The notes beneath the pieces are model-generated. The model was given only the letters and a program-made list of their open reading frames with translations, ran no database searches and had not been told where the DNA came from. From Foetidibacter luteolus (GTDB lineage Bacteria > Bacteroidota > Bacteroidia > Chitinophagales > Chitinophagaceae), in assembly GCF_009650435.1 (NCBI RefSeq), contig NZ_VVIP01000012.1, positions 126,501 to 190,500 on the forward strand: a stretch of 64,000 nt of DNA, read 5' to 3'. This document shows, piece by piece, positions 8,560 through 17,562 of the stretch. The translations under genes and the position numbers were made by a program. How positions within the stretch are numbered: the stretch's first letter is position 1; the number at the start of each line of letters is the position of its first letter.

Positions 8560-9972
8560 TTAGTTTAAGACTGATTCGCTTTTTTCGGTTTCAATTTTGC
8601 CCTGCTCCTTTATTTTGTTCCAGCCGCCCTGCACGTTGTACAGGTTGTGAATGCCCTGTCTTTTAAAGAGAGACGCGGCAATGATGCTGCGGTAACCGCT
8701 TTCGCAATGCAGGTACAGGTTATCGGTGTCTTTTACATTGGCCATACTGCCGGGATCTGTCAACTCGTCCAGGGGCAGGTTAACGGCGTTTTTTACATGG
8801 CCTTCGGCAAATTCAACTTCGCGGCGTACATCTATTACCACCAGGTTATTGTCAAACGGCAGGTCCATGGCCAGTTCGTCGGCTTCCACTTCAATAATCA
8901 TGTCTTCCGGTTCGCCGGCATTTTTCCAGGCGCCGTAACCACCATCCAGGTAACCATCAATTTTTTCAAAACCCACCCTTGCCAGGCGCACCGCGGTTTC
9001 ACGCTCTTTGCCGGGTTCTGTTACCAGTACTATGTTTTTGTCAAAAGGCAGCAGGCTGCCAGCCCACTCCGCAAAGCGGCCTTCGAGGCCTATATTAATA
9101 GAACCGGGAACGAACCCGTTAATAAAATCGTTGCCGTTCCTTGAATCGAGCAGTATGGTGTTGCCATCATCCAGTTTTTCTTTAAATGTAGCCAGCGATA
9201 GTGGTTGTAGTGCTTTTTCCATAATCCGGTCTAAATGTTCGTATCCTTCTTTGTTTATTTTAGCGTTTATCGGGAAATATTGCGGCGGTGCTTCCAGGTT
9301 GTCTGTAACGGCTTTAATAAATTCTTCCCGGGTTGCAGCCTGCAATGCGTAGTTGTTTTTCTTTTCTTCTCCCACGGTGCTTTTGGTTTGGGGGCCCAGG
9401 TTTTTACCGCAACTGCTGCCAGGGCCATGGGCAGGGTACACAATCACATCATCGTTAAGTGGTGCAATTTTGCTTTGCAGGCTGTCGTACAGCATGCCCG
9501 CCAGGTCGTTCATGGTAAGGGAATCTCCTTTTTGAGCAAGGTCTGGCCGGCCCACATCGCCTACAAATAAGGTATCGCCGGTAAAAACGGCATGTTGTTT
9601 ACCATTTTCATCCAGCAAGAGGTAGCAGGTGCTTTCCAGTGTATGGCCAGGGGTATGCAGCGCCTGCAGGGTTAATTTACCCAGCTTAAATGTTTCTCCG
9701 TCTTTGGCAAGGTGAAAAGAGAAAGCCGCTTTTGTATCCGGGCCGTAAACAATGGTGGCGCCGGTGGCTTTGCTTAAATCAATGTGACCGCTTACAAAAT
9801 CGGCGTGAAAGTGTGTTTCAAAAATGTATTGGATGGAAGCGTTGCGTTTTTGGGCCAGTTTCAGGTACTCCTCAATGTCCCGCATGGGGTCAATAATGGC
9901 GGCCTTTCCTTCGCTCTCAATGTAGTATGCCGCCTCGCTAAGGCAACCCGTATATAATTGCTGTATGTACAT
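8560..9972 (-). CDS. Persulfide dioxygenase-type metallo-beta-lactamase fused to two rhodanese domains
   Basis: Residues 1-230 are an ETHE1/Blh-like MBL domain with THFHADFVSGH, HTPGHT and FTGDTLFVGDVGRPDL. The fifth position of HxHxDH is phenylalanine, so only the single-iron site of persulfide dioxygenases looks complete. Two rhodanese domains follow (about 265-360 and 370-460). The first has TEPGKE where the catalytic cysteine would be and is probably inactive; the second keeps it (HCESGYRS). The family oxidises glutathione- or protein-bound persulfide to sulfite and moves sulfane sulfur, detoxifying sulfide. An ArsR-type regulator gene lies directly upstream on the same strand. Confidence 0.85.
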   Translation of the reverse strand: MYIQQLYTGCLSEAAYYIESEGKAAIIDPMRDIEEYLKLAQKRNASIQYIFETHFHADFVSGHIDLSKATGATIVYGPDTKAAFSFHLAKDGETFKLGKLTLQALHTPGHTLESTCYLLLDENGKQHAVFTGDTLFVGDVGRPDLAQKGDSLTMNDLAGMLYDSLQSKIAPLNDDVIVYPAHGPGSSCGKNLGPQTKSTVGEEKKNNYALQAATREEFIKAVTDNLEAPPQYFPINAKINKEGYEHLDRIMEKALQPLSLATFKEKLDDGNTILLDSRNGNDFINGFVPGSINIGLEGRFAEWAGSLLPFDKNIVLVTEPGKERETAVRLARVGFEKIDGYLDGGYGAWKNAGEPEDMIIEVEADELAMDLPFDNNLVVIDVRREVEFAEGHVKNAVNLPLDELTDPGSMANVKDTDNLYLHCESGYRSIIAASLFKRQGIHNLYNVQGGWNKIKEQGKIETEKSESVLN

Positions 9973-9987
9973 AGAACATATTTACAG

Positions 9988-9995
9988 CAAAGATA
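9988..9995 (-). promoter_or_regulatory. Probable -7 element of the persulfide dioxygenase promoter
   Basis: TATCTTTG on the minus strand matches TAnnTTTG exactly, 16 bases before the start codon at 9972. It implies a very short leader and a promoter separate from that of the upstream regulator. Confidence 0.45.
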
Positions 9996-10064
9996 CCTAA
10001 ACTGCCATGTATGATGTACGATGTGGGATGAGGAGGTGGTTAAGGGGTTAACTTTTTTGGAATA

Positions 10065-10436
10065 CTACCCGACCAGGTCCTCCACAAAATCGCTCACTTC
10101 TTTTACACGTTTGTAGCTAATGTGGTAATAAATAAACTTTCCATCCCGCTGGGTAGCCACGATGCCCGCCCTTCGCAGGATAGCGAGGTGCTGGGATGCC
10201 ACCGACTGCTCAAGCCGCAGTTTGACGTAAATTTCGGTTACTGTCATCCGCTTGTGCTCATCCAGCAGTTTTACCATTTGCTGGCGTAGCTTATGGTTCA
10301 TGGCCCTAAGTATAAGGGAAGCTTTTTTCAGGTGTAGGTAATCAATTTTGATATGCTCTTCACCATCCGCGCCATTATTTATAAAAACAACTTGATTCGG
10401 AGTGTTCATGAGGTTGTAGAATTCTTTAGATATCAA
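10065..10436 (-). CDS. ArsR/SmtB-type regulator without cysteines
   Basis: This 123-residue protein has the winged-helix core LILRAMNHKLRQQMVKLLDEH, TVTEIYVKLRLEQSVASQHLAILRRAGIV and the wing QRDGKFIYYHIS. It contains no cysteine, so it cannot sense metal, arsenite or persulfide through thiols as ArsR, BigR or SqrR do. The gene is 92 bases upstream of the persulfide dioxygenase on the same strand, as with bigR-blh pairs, so control of that gene is plausible. AATAT-N4-ATATT at 10444-10457, just upstream, could be its operator. A start at residue 10 (MNTPNQ) is also possible. Confidence 0.75.
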   Translation of the reverse strand: MISKEFYNLMNTPNQVVFINNGADGEEHIKIDYLHLKKASLILRAMNHKLRQQMVKLLDEHKRMTVTEIYVKLRLEQSVASQHLAILRRAGIVATQRDGKFIYYHISYKRVKEVSDFVEDLVG

Positions 10437-10514
10437 TTAAAACAATATAAAGATATTATAAAATTTTTTAAACAGTAAATTTTAAGCAGATATAGTGATA
10501 GATTTTTAGTTTAT

Positions 10515-11207
10515 TCAGGATTTTTTAATGGGAGTGAAGAATTCTTTTACGTAAAATGGCTCTGCGTAAGCTATGTTAACAAATTGATATTTATTGAATA
10601 ACTGGCAGGATAGCTGTATGATAGACTTTTCAGAATAATTTTCTTCTAAAAAATACGCATTTGAATTTTTATTAATATTCTTAAATTTTTGGGATCCCGA
10701 GCCCGAAAAAATAAGTTTTTTAGTTGGGGGATACTCCCCAAAAGCGTTTTCATCGAGAATCATGGCCTGGGGATTTAACAACGGTTGCAACATTTCATCG
10801 TACACCGCCGTAAACACTTCCATACGCCGGGCATCAATCATAGGGCAAAAAAGCAATCCTTCTTCATTATCAGCTAATCCAGCCATACTGTGCTTGGCTC
10901 CAAGAGCTATTAATTCCAGTGTGTTCAGCATTAATAATGGCTTATCAAGTGCATAGCACAAACCTTTGGCGCTGGCCAGCCCCACACGCAGGCCGGTATA
11001 ACTGCCAGGGCCTGCTACTACCGCCACAGCATCAATATCCCTTAATTGTATGCCCGTTTTGTTAACCAGTTTTTCTACAGCAGGCTGCACAAAAGCAGCA
11101 TGGTTTTTAGAAACCTCGTTGGTTTCGCTGTGCAACACAGTTTCATTATCCGATAAAATAACAAACGATTTTTCCGAAGAGGTATCAATATGCAGTATCA
11201 GTGCCAT
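10515..11207 (-). CDS. tsaB: tRNA threonylcarbamoyladenosine biosynthesis protein TsaB
   Basis: At 230 residues it has the ASKHA start LILHIDTSSEKSFVIL and the TsaB signature VVAGPGSYTGLRVGLASAKGL (about residues 65-85). TsaB supports TsaD in making t6A37 on ANN-decoding tRNAs. It lacks the metal-binding histidines of TsaD, as usual. The gene follows the 3HCDH-domain gene by 28 bases on the same strand, so they are probably cotranscribed. Confidence 0.93.
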   Translation of the reverse strand: MALILHIDTSSEKSFVILSDNETVLHSETNEVSKNHAAFVQPAVEKLVNKTGIQLRDIDAVAVVAGPGSYTGLRVGLASAKGLCYALDKPLLMLNTLELIALGAKHSMAGLADNEEGLLFCPMIDARRMEVFTAVYDEMLQPLLNPQAMILDENAFGEYPPTKKLIFSGSGSQKFKNINKNSNAYFLEENYSEKSIIQLSCQLFNKYQFVNIAYAEPFYVKEFFTPIKKS

Positions 11208-11235
11208 GCTTTTTCTTTTCTGCCAGGTTTAAAAA

Positions 11236-11904
11236 TTACTGTTCATTTGCCGCTTTTTGTAATGCCGGTGCAATAGTATAACGGTTATTGCCCACACCCA
11301 TGCTGGTAAGCAGGGCATAAATTTCTTTCAGGCCTATTTTTTCCGCCCATTCAAAAGGCCCATAGGGGTAATTGGTGCCGTATTTCATGGCGGTGTCAAT
11401 TTCTGCCTGGGTACTAACGCCCTCCTGCAGGGCAAAATACGCTTCGTTAATAATCATGGCCACAATGCGGCCGCTTATCATGCCAGGCTGGTTAGGCACC
11501 CAGGTAAAAGGCCAGCCAAGCGCCTGTAGTGTTAAGCCCGCAGCTTCTTTTATTTTTTCACTGCCGGTTATTTCAAGCCCGTTATTTTCCCAAAAGCCGG
11601 GCCATGTGTTCATTCTCACAAAGTTTTCAGGCATGCTATCGGCAGTTATAACAGGCGCATGTACAAAAACGGGAGCATAGGTTTGCCCTATAACGGGCGG
11701 GCCGCTGCTGTAACAAAAATCAAAGCAGGCATTGTAACTGCCGGTATCATCGTGGCCACCGGCCGTAAGCCAGGTAATATCGGCCTTTTGGCTTAACCCC
11801 TTTGCCAGCAATACCCGTTGTTGATACCCGTTTGCCCGTATGCCTAACTTCATAAAGCGTTTTTGCCCTGCAAAAATAGATTGCTCTGTTGAGGAAAAAT
11901 TCAT
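11236..11904 (-). CDS. 3-hydroxyacyl-CoA dehydrogenase C-terminal domain protein
   Basis: This 222-residue protein ends in a 3HCDH C-terminal domain: WPFTWVPNQPGMISGRIV, IINEAYFALQEGV, and the end of the signature AEIDTAMKYGTNYPYGPFEW. The first 115 residues take the place of the Rossmann domain but show no GxGxxG motif, so NAD binding and classical dehydrogenase activity are doubtful. Similar short versions are, to my recollection, common in Bacteroidota. The start could be M1 or M18 (MKLGIRANG). It is divergent from ridA, with only 27 bases between the starts, and lies upstream of tsaB. Confidence 0.7.
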   Translation of the reverse strand: MNFSSTEQSIFAGQKRFMKLGIRANGYQQRVLLAKGLSQKADITWLTAGGHDDTGSYNACFDFCYSSGPPVIGQTYAPVFVHAPVITADSMPENFVRMNTWPGFWENNGLEITGSEKIKEAAGLTLQALGWPFTWVPNQPGMISGRIVAMIINEAYFALQEGVSTQAEIDTAMKYGTNYPYGPFEWAEKIGLKEIYALLTSMGVGNNRYTIAPALQKAANEQ

Positions 11905-11931
11905 TCATTTGCCACTTACAATTGTATCACC

Positions 11932-12318
11932 ATGAGCAAACAGGTAATTAATACCAGCAATGCGCCGGCGCCCATAGGCCCGTACAGCCAGTCAGTTAAG
12001 GCCGGCGGTTTATTGTTTATCAGTGGCCAGATAGCGCTTGACCCCGGCAGCGGCCAACTGCTTATGGGCAGTATAAAAGAAGAAACCCACCAGGTAATGA
12101 AAAACCTGGGCGCTATACTCAGCGAGGCGAAGCTTACATTTGAGCATGTGGTAAAAACCAACATTTTTCTGAGTGATATGGGCCTCTTTGCCGACGTAAA
12201 CGAAGTGTACGGCGCCTATTTTAATGGCGATTTTCCCGCCCGGGAAACGGTAGCAGTAAAAGGTTTGCCCAAGGGGGTAAATGTGGAAATAAGCATGATT
12301 GCTTCCATTGAAATATAA
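11932..12318 (+). CDS. ridA: RidA-family enamine/imine deaminase
   Basis: At 128 residues it has the YjgF/RidA layout: NAPAPIGPYSQSVKAGGLLFISGQ, QVMKNLGAILSEA, VVKTNIFLSDM and the signature PARETVAVKGLPKGVNVEI with the catalytic arginine. RidA hydrolyses reactive 2-aminoacrylate and other enamines made by PLP enzymes. The start is fixed by the conserved N-terminus and the 27-base divergent gap. Its promoter must overlap the neighbouring gene's 5' end. Confidence 0.93.
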   Translation: MSKQVINTSNAPAPIGPYSQSVKAGGLLFISGQIALDPGSGQLLMGSIKEETHQVMKNLGAILSEAKLTFEHVVKTNIFLSDMGLFADVNEVYGAYFNGDFPARETVAVKGLPKGVNVEISMIASIEI

Positions 12319-12348
12319 GTTGACGGCTACATTCATAAGGAGAGTTTT

Positions 12349-12427
12349 TATGAGCCCGGCAGCAGGACAAGCATTGGCTTGCGTTGCGTCGCACTCTTGT
12401 ACGGTTAGATTCGCTACGCAGCATTTT
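12349..12427 (-). repeat. CR-B dispersed repeat copy
   Basis: It contains GTTGCGTCGCACTC, the CR-B core on the minus strand, flanked by TGAGCCCGGCAGCAGGA and CGCTACGCAGCATTT. It follows ridA. The rest of the gap up to 12653 is AT-rich with no further feature seen. Confidence 0.7.
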
Positions 12428-12653
12428 CCACCGGGTAGGTGTGCCGGCTGCTTTGCTAAAACCTTTTTAGCAAACAATACAGTACAATTTTGTTTTCTTT
12501 AACTATTCTGCAGGGTACATGCGGTTGGTTTTCTCCGTTATACCCTTTTTCTTCGGTAAAAGATGTTTATTATTTTACCCCAACAAAATTTAAGTACAGC
12601 ATATTTCTTTATTTTCACAACTCTTTCATTACTCATACTAACGATTTTTAAAC

Positions 12654-14120
12654 ATGAAAAACAGGGAACAAGCTTCCGGTCATTCCTCTAACAACTCAAG
12701 AAGGAATTTTATCCGCAATACGGCCACTGCCTTTGCGGGAATGTATATTCTGCCCCGCCATGTACTGGGCAGGGGTTTTGTAGCCCCGAGCGACAAGTTA
12801 ATTGTGGCAGGTATTGGCGTAGGCGGCAAGGGGACCAGCGACCTGAATAACTTTTACAAAAGCGGTAAAGCTGAAATAGCTGCCCTTTGCGATGTGGATG
12901 ACAGGCAGGCCGCCCCTATGCAGAAGAAGTATCCCAAGGCAAAACATTACCGCGATTTTCGTGAGATGCTGGAAAAAGAAGGAAAATCCATTGACGCGGT
13001 TTCTGTTTCCACACCAGACCATACCCATGCTGTGGCAGCTATGGCGGCCATGCAGTTAAATAAGCATGTGTACGTGCAAAAACCGCTTACACACGATATC
13101 TACGAAGCCCGTATGCTTACCCAGGCTGCACACCGTTATAAAGTGGTAACCCAAATGGGTAACCAGGGCGCCAGCGGCGATGGCGTACGCCAGCTACAGG
13201 AATGGTACAATGCCGGCCTGCTGGGAGACGTGCATACTGTTTACTGCTATACAGACAGGCCTATATGGCCGCAAGGTATTGAAAGGCCAAAAGGCGGAGA
13301 CCCTGTGCCTTCTGAAGTTGATTTTGACCTGTGGCTGGGTACCGCACCTAAAAAAGAATATTTTGAAGGCTTGCTGCCGTTTAACTGGCGCGGCTGGTGG
13401 GATTACGGTACGGGCGCCCTTGGCGATATGGCCTGCCATATTATGGCCCCGCCATTCGCGGTGCTGGGCTTAGGTTACCCTGTTTCTGCCGAGTGCAGCG
13501 TTTCTACCAAATACATACAAAACTGGAATGCGGCTTACTACCCGGACAGTGGCCCGATATCTTCTCATATCATTCTCACGTTTAAAGGCCAGAACGGTAA
13601 ACCCGATCTGAAGCTGCACTGGATGGATGGCGGCATACAACCCGAAAGGCCAGCAGAACTTGGGCCCAACGAAGTAATGGGCGATGGCGGCAACGGCGCT
13701 ATTTTCCTGGGCAGCAAAGGCAATATGATGTGCGGTACGTATGGTATTAACCCCCAGTTGCTGCCAACATCAAAAACAGCTACAGCCAATGTGCCCAAAA
13801 CACTTAAGCGGGTACCCATGGGCGACGACGGCCACTACGCGGCCTGGGTTGAAGCGGCTATTGCCGGTTACGGCAGCACACAGGCCAAAGAACTTAGCTC
13901 TAACTTTGATATTGCCGGCCCGCTTACTGAAAGCGTGCTGATGGGCAACCTGGCTATACGCAGCTATAATATTCAAAAGAAGGTAGATAAGGATATGACT
14001 TACCCCGGCCGCCATATTAAACTGCTGTGGGATGGCCCTAACATGAAAATTACCAACTTTGATGATGCCAACCAGTTTGTAAAACGCGAATACCGCGATG
14101 GCTGGAGCCTGGGTGTTTAA
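12654..14120 (+). CDS. Tat-exported Gfo/Idh/MocA-family oxidoreductase
   Basis: This 488-residue protein begins with a twin-arginine signal (NSRRNFIRNTATAFAGMYIL) and then the NAD(P)-binding start KLIVAGIGVGGKGTSDL. VSVSTPDHTHAVAAMAAM and HVYVQKPLTHDIYEA follow; QKP replaces the usual EKP. The C-terminal half is the long form seen in exported Bacteroidota and Planctomycetota members. These enzymes act on sugars or sugar acids in the periplasm with a tightly bound cofactor. The substrate is not evident here. No neighbouring gene is clearly linked to it. Confidence 0.88.
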   Translation: MKNREQASGHSSNNSRRNFIRNTATAFAGMYILPRHVLGRGFVAPSDKLIVAGIGVGGKGTSDLNNFYKSGKAEIAALCDVDDRQAAPMQKKYPKAKHYRDFREMLEKEGKSIDAVSVSTPDHTHAVAAMAAMQLNKHVYVQKPLTHDIYEARMLTQAAHRYKVVTQMGNQGASGDGVRQLQEWYNAGLLGDVHTVYCYTDRPIWPQGIERPKGGDPVPSEVDFDLWLGTAPKKEYFEGLLPFNWRGWWDYGTGALGDMACHIMAPPFAVLGLGYPVSAECSVSTKYIQNWNAAYYPDSGPISSHIILTFKGQNGKPDLKLHWMDGGIQPERPAELGPNEVMGDGGNGAIFLGSKGNMMCGTYGINPQLLPTSKTATANVPKTLKRVPMGDDGHYAAWVEAAIAGYGSTQAKELSSNFDIAGPLTESVLMGNLAIRSYNIQKKVDKDMTYPGRHIKLLWDGPNMKITNFDDANQFVKREYRDGWSLGV

Positions 14121-14143
14121 TGATTGAATGTTTTAAGGATAAT

Positions 14144-14172
14144 GCAAACGGCCCCTTGGCGGGGCCGTTTGC
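14144..14172 (+). terminator. Strong hairpin between convergent genes
   Basis: GCAAACGGCCCC and GGGGCCGTTTGC form a perfect 12-base stem with a five-base loop, 23 bases after the oxidoreductase stop. No T-run follows on either strand, so it may act in both directions as a Rho-independent-like or mRNA 3'-end hairpin. Confidence 0.65.
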
Positions 14173-14204
14173 TATAATGTATAGTAAAAGATGCTTCGAT
14201 GCTC

Positions 14205-16583
14205 TTAGCTCTCCTGCTTTACATTGCCCACCTCCCGCAAAATAACATTCAGCAGTTCATTGGAACTGTAGGGTTTTATAAGTATCGTGTTCATGCCGGC
14301 TTCAAACACTTTCTCCTCTACTTCTGAAGGTATGGCCGCTGTTAAAGCTACTACCGGAACACTGCAGCCATTTTCCCGCAACTGCCTGGTAGCCGTATAA
14401 CCATCCATAACCGGCATGTGCAAATCCATCAGCAAAATATCATACTCCTTGCCGGCTGCTTTTTCAACGGCTATCTTACCGTTTTCAGCCACATCTACAT
14501 TCGCCTGCCAGTGGGCAAGCATTTTGCGGGCTATAAAAATATTCATCTGGTTATCTTCTACCAGCAGTATGTTAATGCCATCAAGTGTGGCATCTTTCCG
14601 CGCTGTTTTAACAACAGCTTTTTTTACATCTTCTATGGCAGAGCCCAGGGGAAAAACCTGGGTAAAATAAAACACCGAGCCTACACCGGGCAGGCTCCTT
14701 AACCGCAGGTTGGAGTTTTGCAGCTCCAGCAGCCGTTTGCAAATGGCAAGGCCCAGCCCTGTGCCGCCATAACCGCGGGAAGTAGAGGAATCTGCCTGCG
14801 TAAACTTCTCGAATATCAATTTCTGCTTGGCGGCTTCAATGCCAATGCCGGTATCCTCTACCTCAAACAAAATGGCTATGTTTTGTTCTGCCTGCTGTTT
14901 TATTTTAATGCGCAGGCAAACCCAGCCTTCGTTGGTAAACTTAATGGCGTTGTTTACCAGGTTGTAAATAACCTGGCTGGTGCGGGTGGGGTCGCCATAT
15001 ACTTTGTTTTTTAAAGCTGGGTCGGTTTCAATCCGCAGCTCAATACCCTTGTCTGTAGCGCTGGTTTTTGCGCCTGCGATAATGTTTTTGGCAATGGCGG
15101 CAATATCCATTTCAATACTTTCAAAAACTATTTTGCCCGCCTCTATTTTGTTGTAATCTAAAATGTCGTTTACAATGGCCACCAGGTTGTTGGCTGAAAA
15201 AAGCAACACATCAAGGTATTCCTTTTGTGTAGTGGTGGGGCTGCTCTGCAGCATTAGGTTGGCTGTGCCAATTACAGAATTCAGCGGGGTGCGTATTTCA
15301 TGAGACATGGTTGATAAAAACTCAGACTTGGCCCTAAGCCCCTGCTCCGCCTGCAGTTTGGCCTGTTTAAGCGCCTGTGCGAACCTGAAGGAGAGTATAA
15401 GTGACTGGCAGAAAAAGAAACAGATGTAGCCCAGGTAAACCGCCAGGTAGTAAGGAAACTCAACCAGCACCAGGTAGTTAAGATTGATAATAATAAAAAC
15501 GGCCATAATAACGCCTGTGCTCATAAGGGCATAGCTTGCCCCCATTCTTTTATTGGCCGCCGCTTTAATAAAAAGGTAAATGGCATAGGCAATGTAAAAG
15601 AACATGGCCCCCAAAAAAATGTTGATGAGGCCGGTGAAAAAAACAGGTGCTGTAACTATGGGCAGTACGGTAAAAAATAAGGCAAACGCACTCATAAACG
15701 GAAAGAAGGGCTTGTAAATATCATCCGGGTAAAGGTGCTTTATGTAGCCAACAAAAAGAAATACGCTAAGGCTTAATGAAATATATTCCAGCCGTATGGT
15801 TAATTGCCAGCTAAGCTCCGGCAAAATAGTATGCAGGGAGTAGGGCGATACGCCAACAATGCGGTAGCAATAAACAATGCAAAACAAAGCGAAATACAGG
15901 ATGGCTTTATCGTGCCTGCCAAAAAAATAAAGGCCTAAAAAAAACAGCCCGCCCATAAAAAGGCAGCCTGACAAAAGAAAATCCCCGGTTAGCCTTCTGT
16001 CCCTTTTAAGCATCAGTGTTTGTCTTTCACCAATAAGCACATGCTTGTATAAACCACCTTTGGAATGATGAAAGTTGCTTACCTGCAGCAGTAAATGCAA
16101 AGTATCTCTTATGTTTCGGCCAAACGGCGCCACGTTGGTAAGCCAGTGTGGTTTGGTAAGGGCTTTGGTGGTATCCGGCACGCCGCTTTGCGCATACAGC
16201 CTGCCATTAACAAACAGCCTGTAAGCGGTATAGGTATCAGGTATTTCTATGGCCAGCACAGGCCTGCTCTTGGGAAGCAAAACGGTAAGCCTGTAACTGG
16301 CATAACCCTGGGATGGCAATGATTTACCGTTAACCTTTATCTCTTTCCACAATGCGGGAAAGTTGGTGTACGATGTGGCTTTGCTGCTGTCTGCAGGGCC
16401 TAATAATTTATTGTAATAAAACTCCCATTCGCCGTCCAGTTGAAGGGGCCGCAGGCCCAGGTTCGCACCGGTTAAGTCTAAAATACCTTTTTTAGCCAGG
16501 GGCGCTTCATCAGCATGCCTTTTGCAGGAGAAAAGCACTGCGGAAAAAATCAGAAAGAATAATATACGCCACGGGTTTTTCAA
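14205..16583 (-). CDS. Hybrid histidine kinase with 7TMR-DISM sensor and receiver domain
   Basis: The 792-residue product starts with a lipoprotein-like signal (IFSAVLFSCKRHADE). A periplasmic 7TMR-DISMED2-like domain (about 35-175), seven membrane segments (about 190-390) and a short coiled region follow. The HisKA box is STMSHEIRTPLNSVIG (His at about 425). The HATPase has NLVNNAIKFT, VEDTGIGIE and GGTGLGLAIC. A receiver domain with NILLVEDNQMN and the phospho-acceptor in LLMDLHMPVMDG closes the protein. DISMED2 domains often bind carbohydrate, so the signal may be a sugar. No separate response regulator lies nearby, so output probably goes through another phosphotransfer partner. Confidence 0.9.
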   Translation of the reverse strand: MKNPWRILFFLIFSAVLFSCKRHADEAPLAKKGILDLTGANLGLRPLQLDGEWEFYYNKLLGPADSSKATSYTNFPALWKEIKVNGKSLPSQGYASYRLTVLLPKSRPVLAIEIPDTYTAYRLFVNGRLYAQSGVPDTTKALTKPHWLTNVAPFGRNIRDTLHLLLQVSNFHHSKGGLYKHVLIGERQTLMLKRDRRLTGDFLLSGCLFMGGLFFLGLYFFGRHDKAILYFALFCIVYCYRIVGVSPYSLHTILPELSWQLTIRLEYISLSLSVFLFVGYIKHLYPDDIYKPFFPFMSAFALFFTVLPIVTAPVFFTGLINIFLGAMFFYIAYAIYLFIKAAANKRMGASYALMSTGVIMAVFIIINLNYLVLVEFPYYLAVYLGYICFFFCQSLILSFRFAQALKQAKLQAEQGLRAKSEFLSTMSHEIRTPLNSVIGTANLMLQSSPTTTQKEYLDVLLFSANNLVAIVNDILDYNKIEAGKIVFESIEMDIAAIAKNIIAGAKTSATDKGIELRIETDPALKNKVYGDPTRTSQVIYNLVNNAIKFTNEGWVCLRIKIKQQAEQNIAILFEVEDTGIGIEAAKQKLIFEKFTQADSSTSRGYGGTGLGLAICKRLLELQNSNLRLRSLPGVGSVFYFTQVFPLGSAIEDVKKAVVKTARKDATLDGINILLVEDNQMNIFIARKMLAHWQANVDVAENGKIAVEKAAGKEYDILLMDLHMPVMDGYTATRQLRENGCSVPVVALTAAIPSEVEEKVFEAGMNTILIKPYSSNELLNVILREVGNVKQES

Positions 16584-16795
16584 AATAGGTGTATTACATA
16601 AGGATATTGCCCGTCAAAATAAACATTCTTTTACAAACATGCACAGAAAGTGCCCCTTTTATTAAGGCCAATTTAAGACAGCAGGCATTATTTAACCGTT
16701 TATCAATACCGCTGTTGCATGGCATTGGCATCAATGTTACCTTGCTGTTTTTTAATTGCCGTGTAACTGCTTATAAATTTATTTATCTTTTGCGC

Positions 16796-17164
16796 ATGAA
16801 TTTATTAGGCAACCTTATCTGGCTTATTTTCGGCGGCTTTTTAAGCGCCCTCGGTTATCTTATCGGTGGTATTGTGCTGTGCATCACCATTATCGGCATT
16901 CCATTCGGTTTACAATGTTTTAAAATTGCAGCCATGGTATTATGGCCATTCGGCAGGCGGGTAGTAAACGGGCGCAACAGCAGTGGCTGCCTGCCGGTAC
17001 TCTTTAACATTATCTGGATACTTTGTGGGGGCTGGTACACCGCATTGGTACACATTGTATTTGCCTGCCTGCTGTTTATTACCATTATAGGAATACCGTT
17101 TGCAAAGCAGCACCTGAAGCTGGTGGAGTTATCGCTGATGCCCTTTGGTAAAGAAATTGTGTAG
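16796..17164 (+). CDS. YccF-domain inner-membrane protein
   Basis: From the ATG at 16796 the product is 122 residues, the usual family length: MNLLGNLIWLIFGGFLSALG, then two copies of the YccF repeat (CITIIGIPFGLQCFKIA and ITIIGIPFAKQHLKLV) and a final SLMPFGKEIV. Four hydrophobic segments are visible. The 16589 start would add 69 residues without family similarity and overlap the histidine-kinase promoter region. The function of YccF proteins is not known to me beyond membrane location. Confidence 0.85.
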   Translation: MNLLGNLIWLIFGGFLSALGYLIGGIVLCITIIGIPFGLQCFKIAAMVLWPFGRRVVNGRNSSGCLPVLFNIIWILCGGWYTALVHIVFACLLFITIIGIPFAKQHLKLVELSLMPFGKEIV

Positions 17165-17205
17165 GATAGGCGGCGAATGCTGCGCATACGCCTAAGCAGC
17201 ATATT

Positions 17206-17290
17206 TATGGGACGGGCAGTAGTGCTGCTATGATGCATCGTTGTGTCACTCACTTGTACGCTTTGTACGCTATGCAGCATTGGGCAGCAG
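17206..17290 (-). repeat. Diverged CR-B dispersed repeat copy
   Basis: GATGCATCGTTGTGTCACTCACTTGTAC matches the CR-B core with GTGTCACTCA for GCGTCGCACTC, followed by CGCTATGCAGCATTGGGCAGC. It lies in the 398-base gap between yccF and pxpB. Confidence 0.55.
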
Positions 17291-17387
17291 GCTGTAACTG
17301 TTTGGTGTTCTATTGTTCAATGTTAGCGGCGCTTGCACTTCATCGCCTCAAAGCAACCGCAACACACCGGTAACCGGCAACGGACTT

Positions 17388-17499
17388 TCGGGTGAGGGAT
17401 TGAAGCGGATACCCCGGTGAGGCCATCGCAGCATAGGCTTGTGCCGGAGTATGAGCGAAAAGCCCGGCCCCTTGCGCAGCTTGGGGACACCCCCAAAAA
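17388..17499 (+). repeat. CR-D dispersed repeat copy
   Basis: It begins TCGGGTGAGGGATTGAAGCGG and ends near AAGCCCGGCCCC and CTTGGGGACACCCCC. It is followed after about 60 bases by pxpB. Confidence 0.6.
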
Positions 17500-17562
17500 A
17501 TGCTTACTTTTTTATAATACCGGTTTAACGATATTCAGCTACGGCTTCAATAAAAAATATGT

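Noticed and set aside
16589..16795. N-terminal extension of the YccF protein
   Set aside because: The extra 69 residues lack family similarity; the ATG at 16796 gives the usual length.
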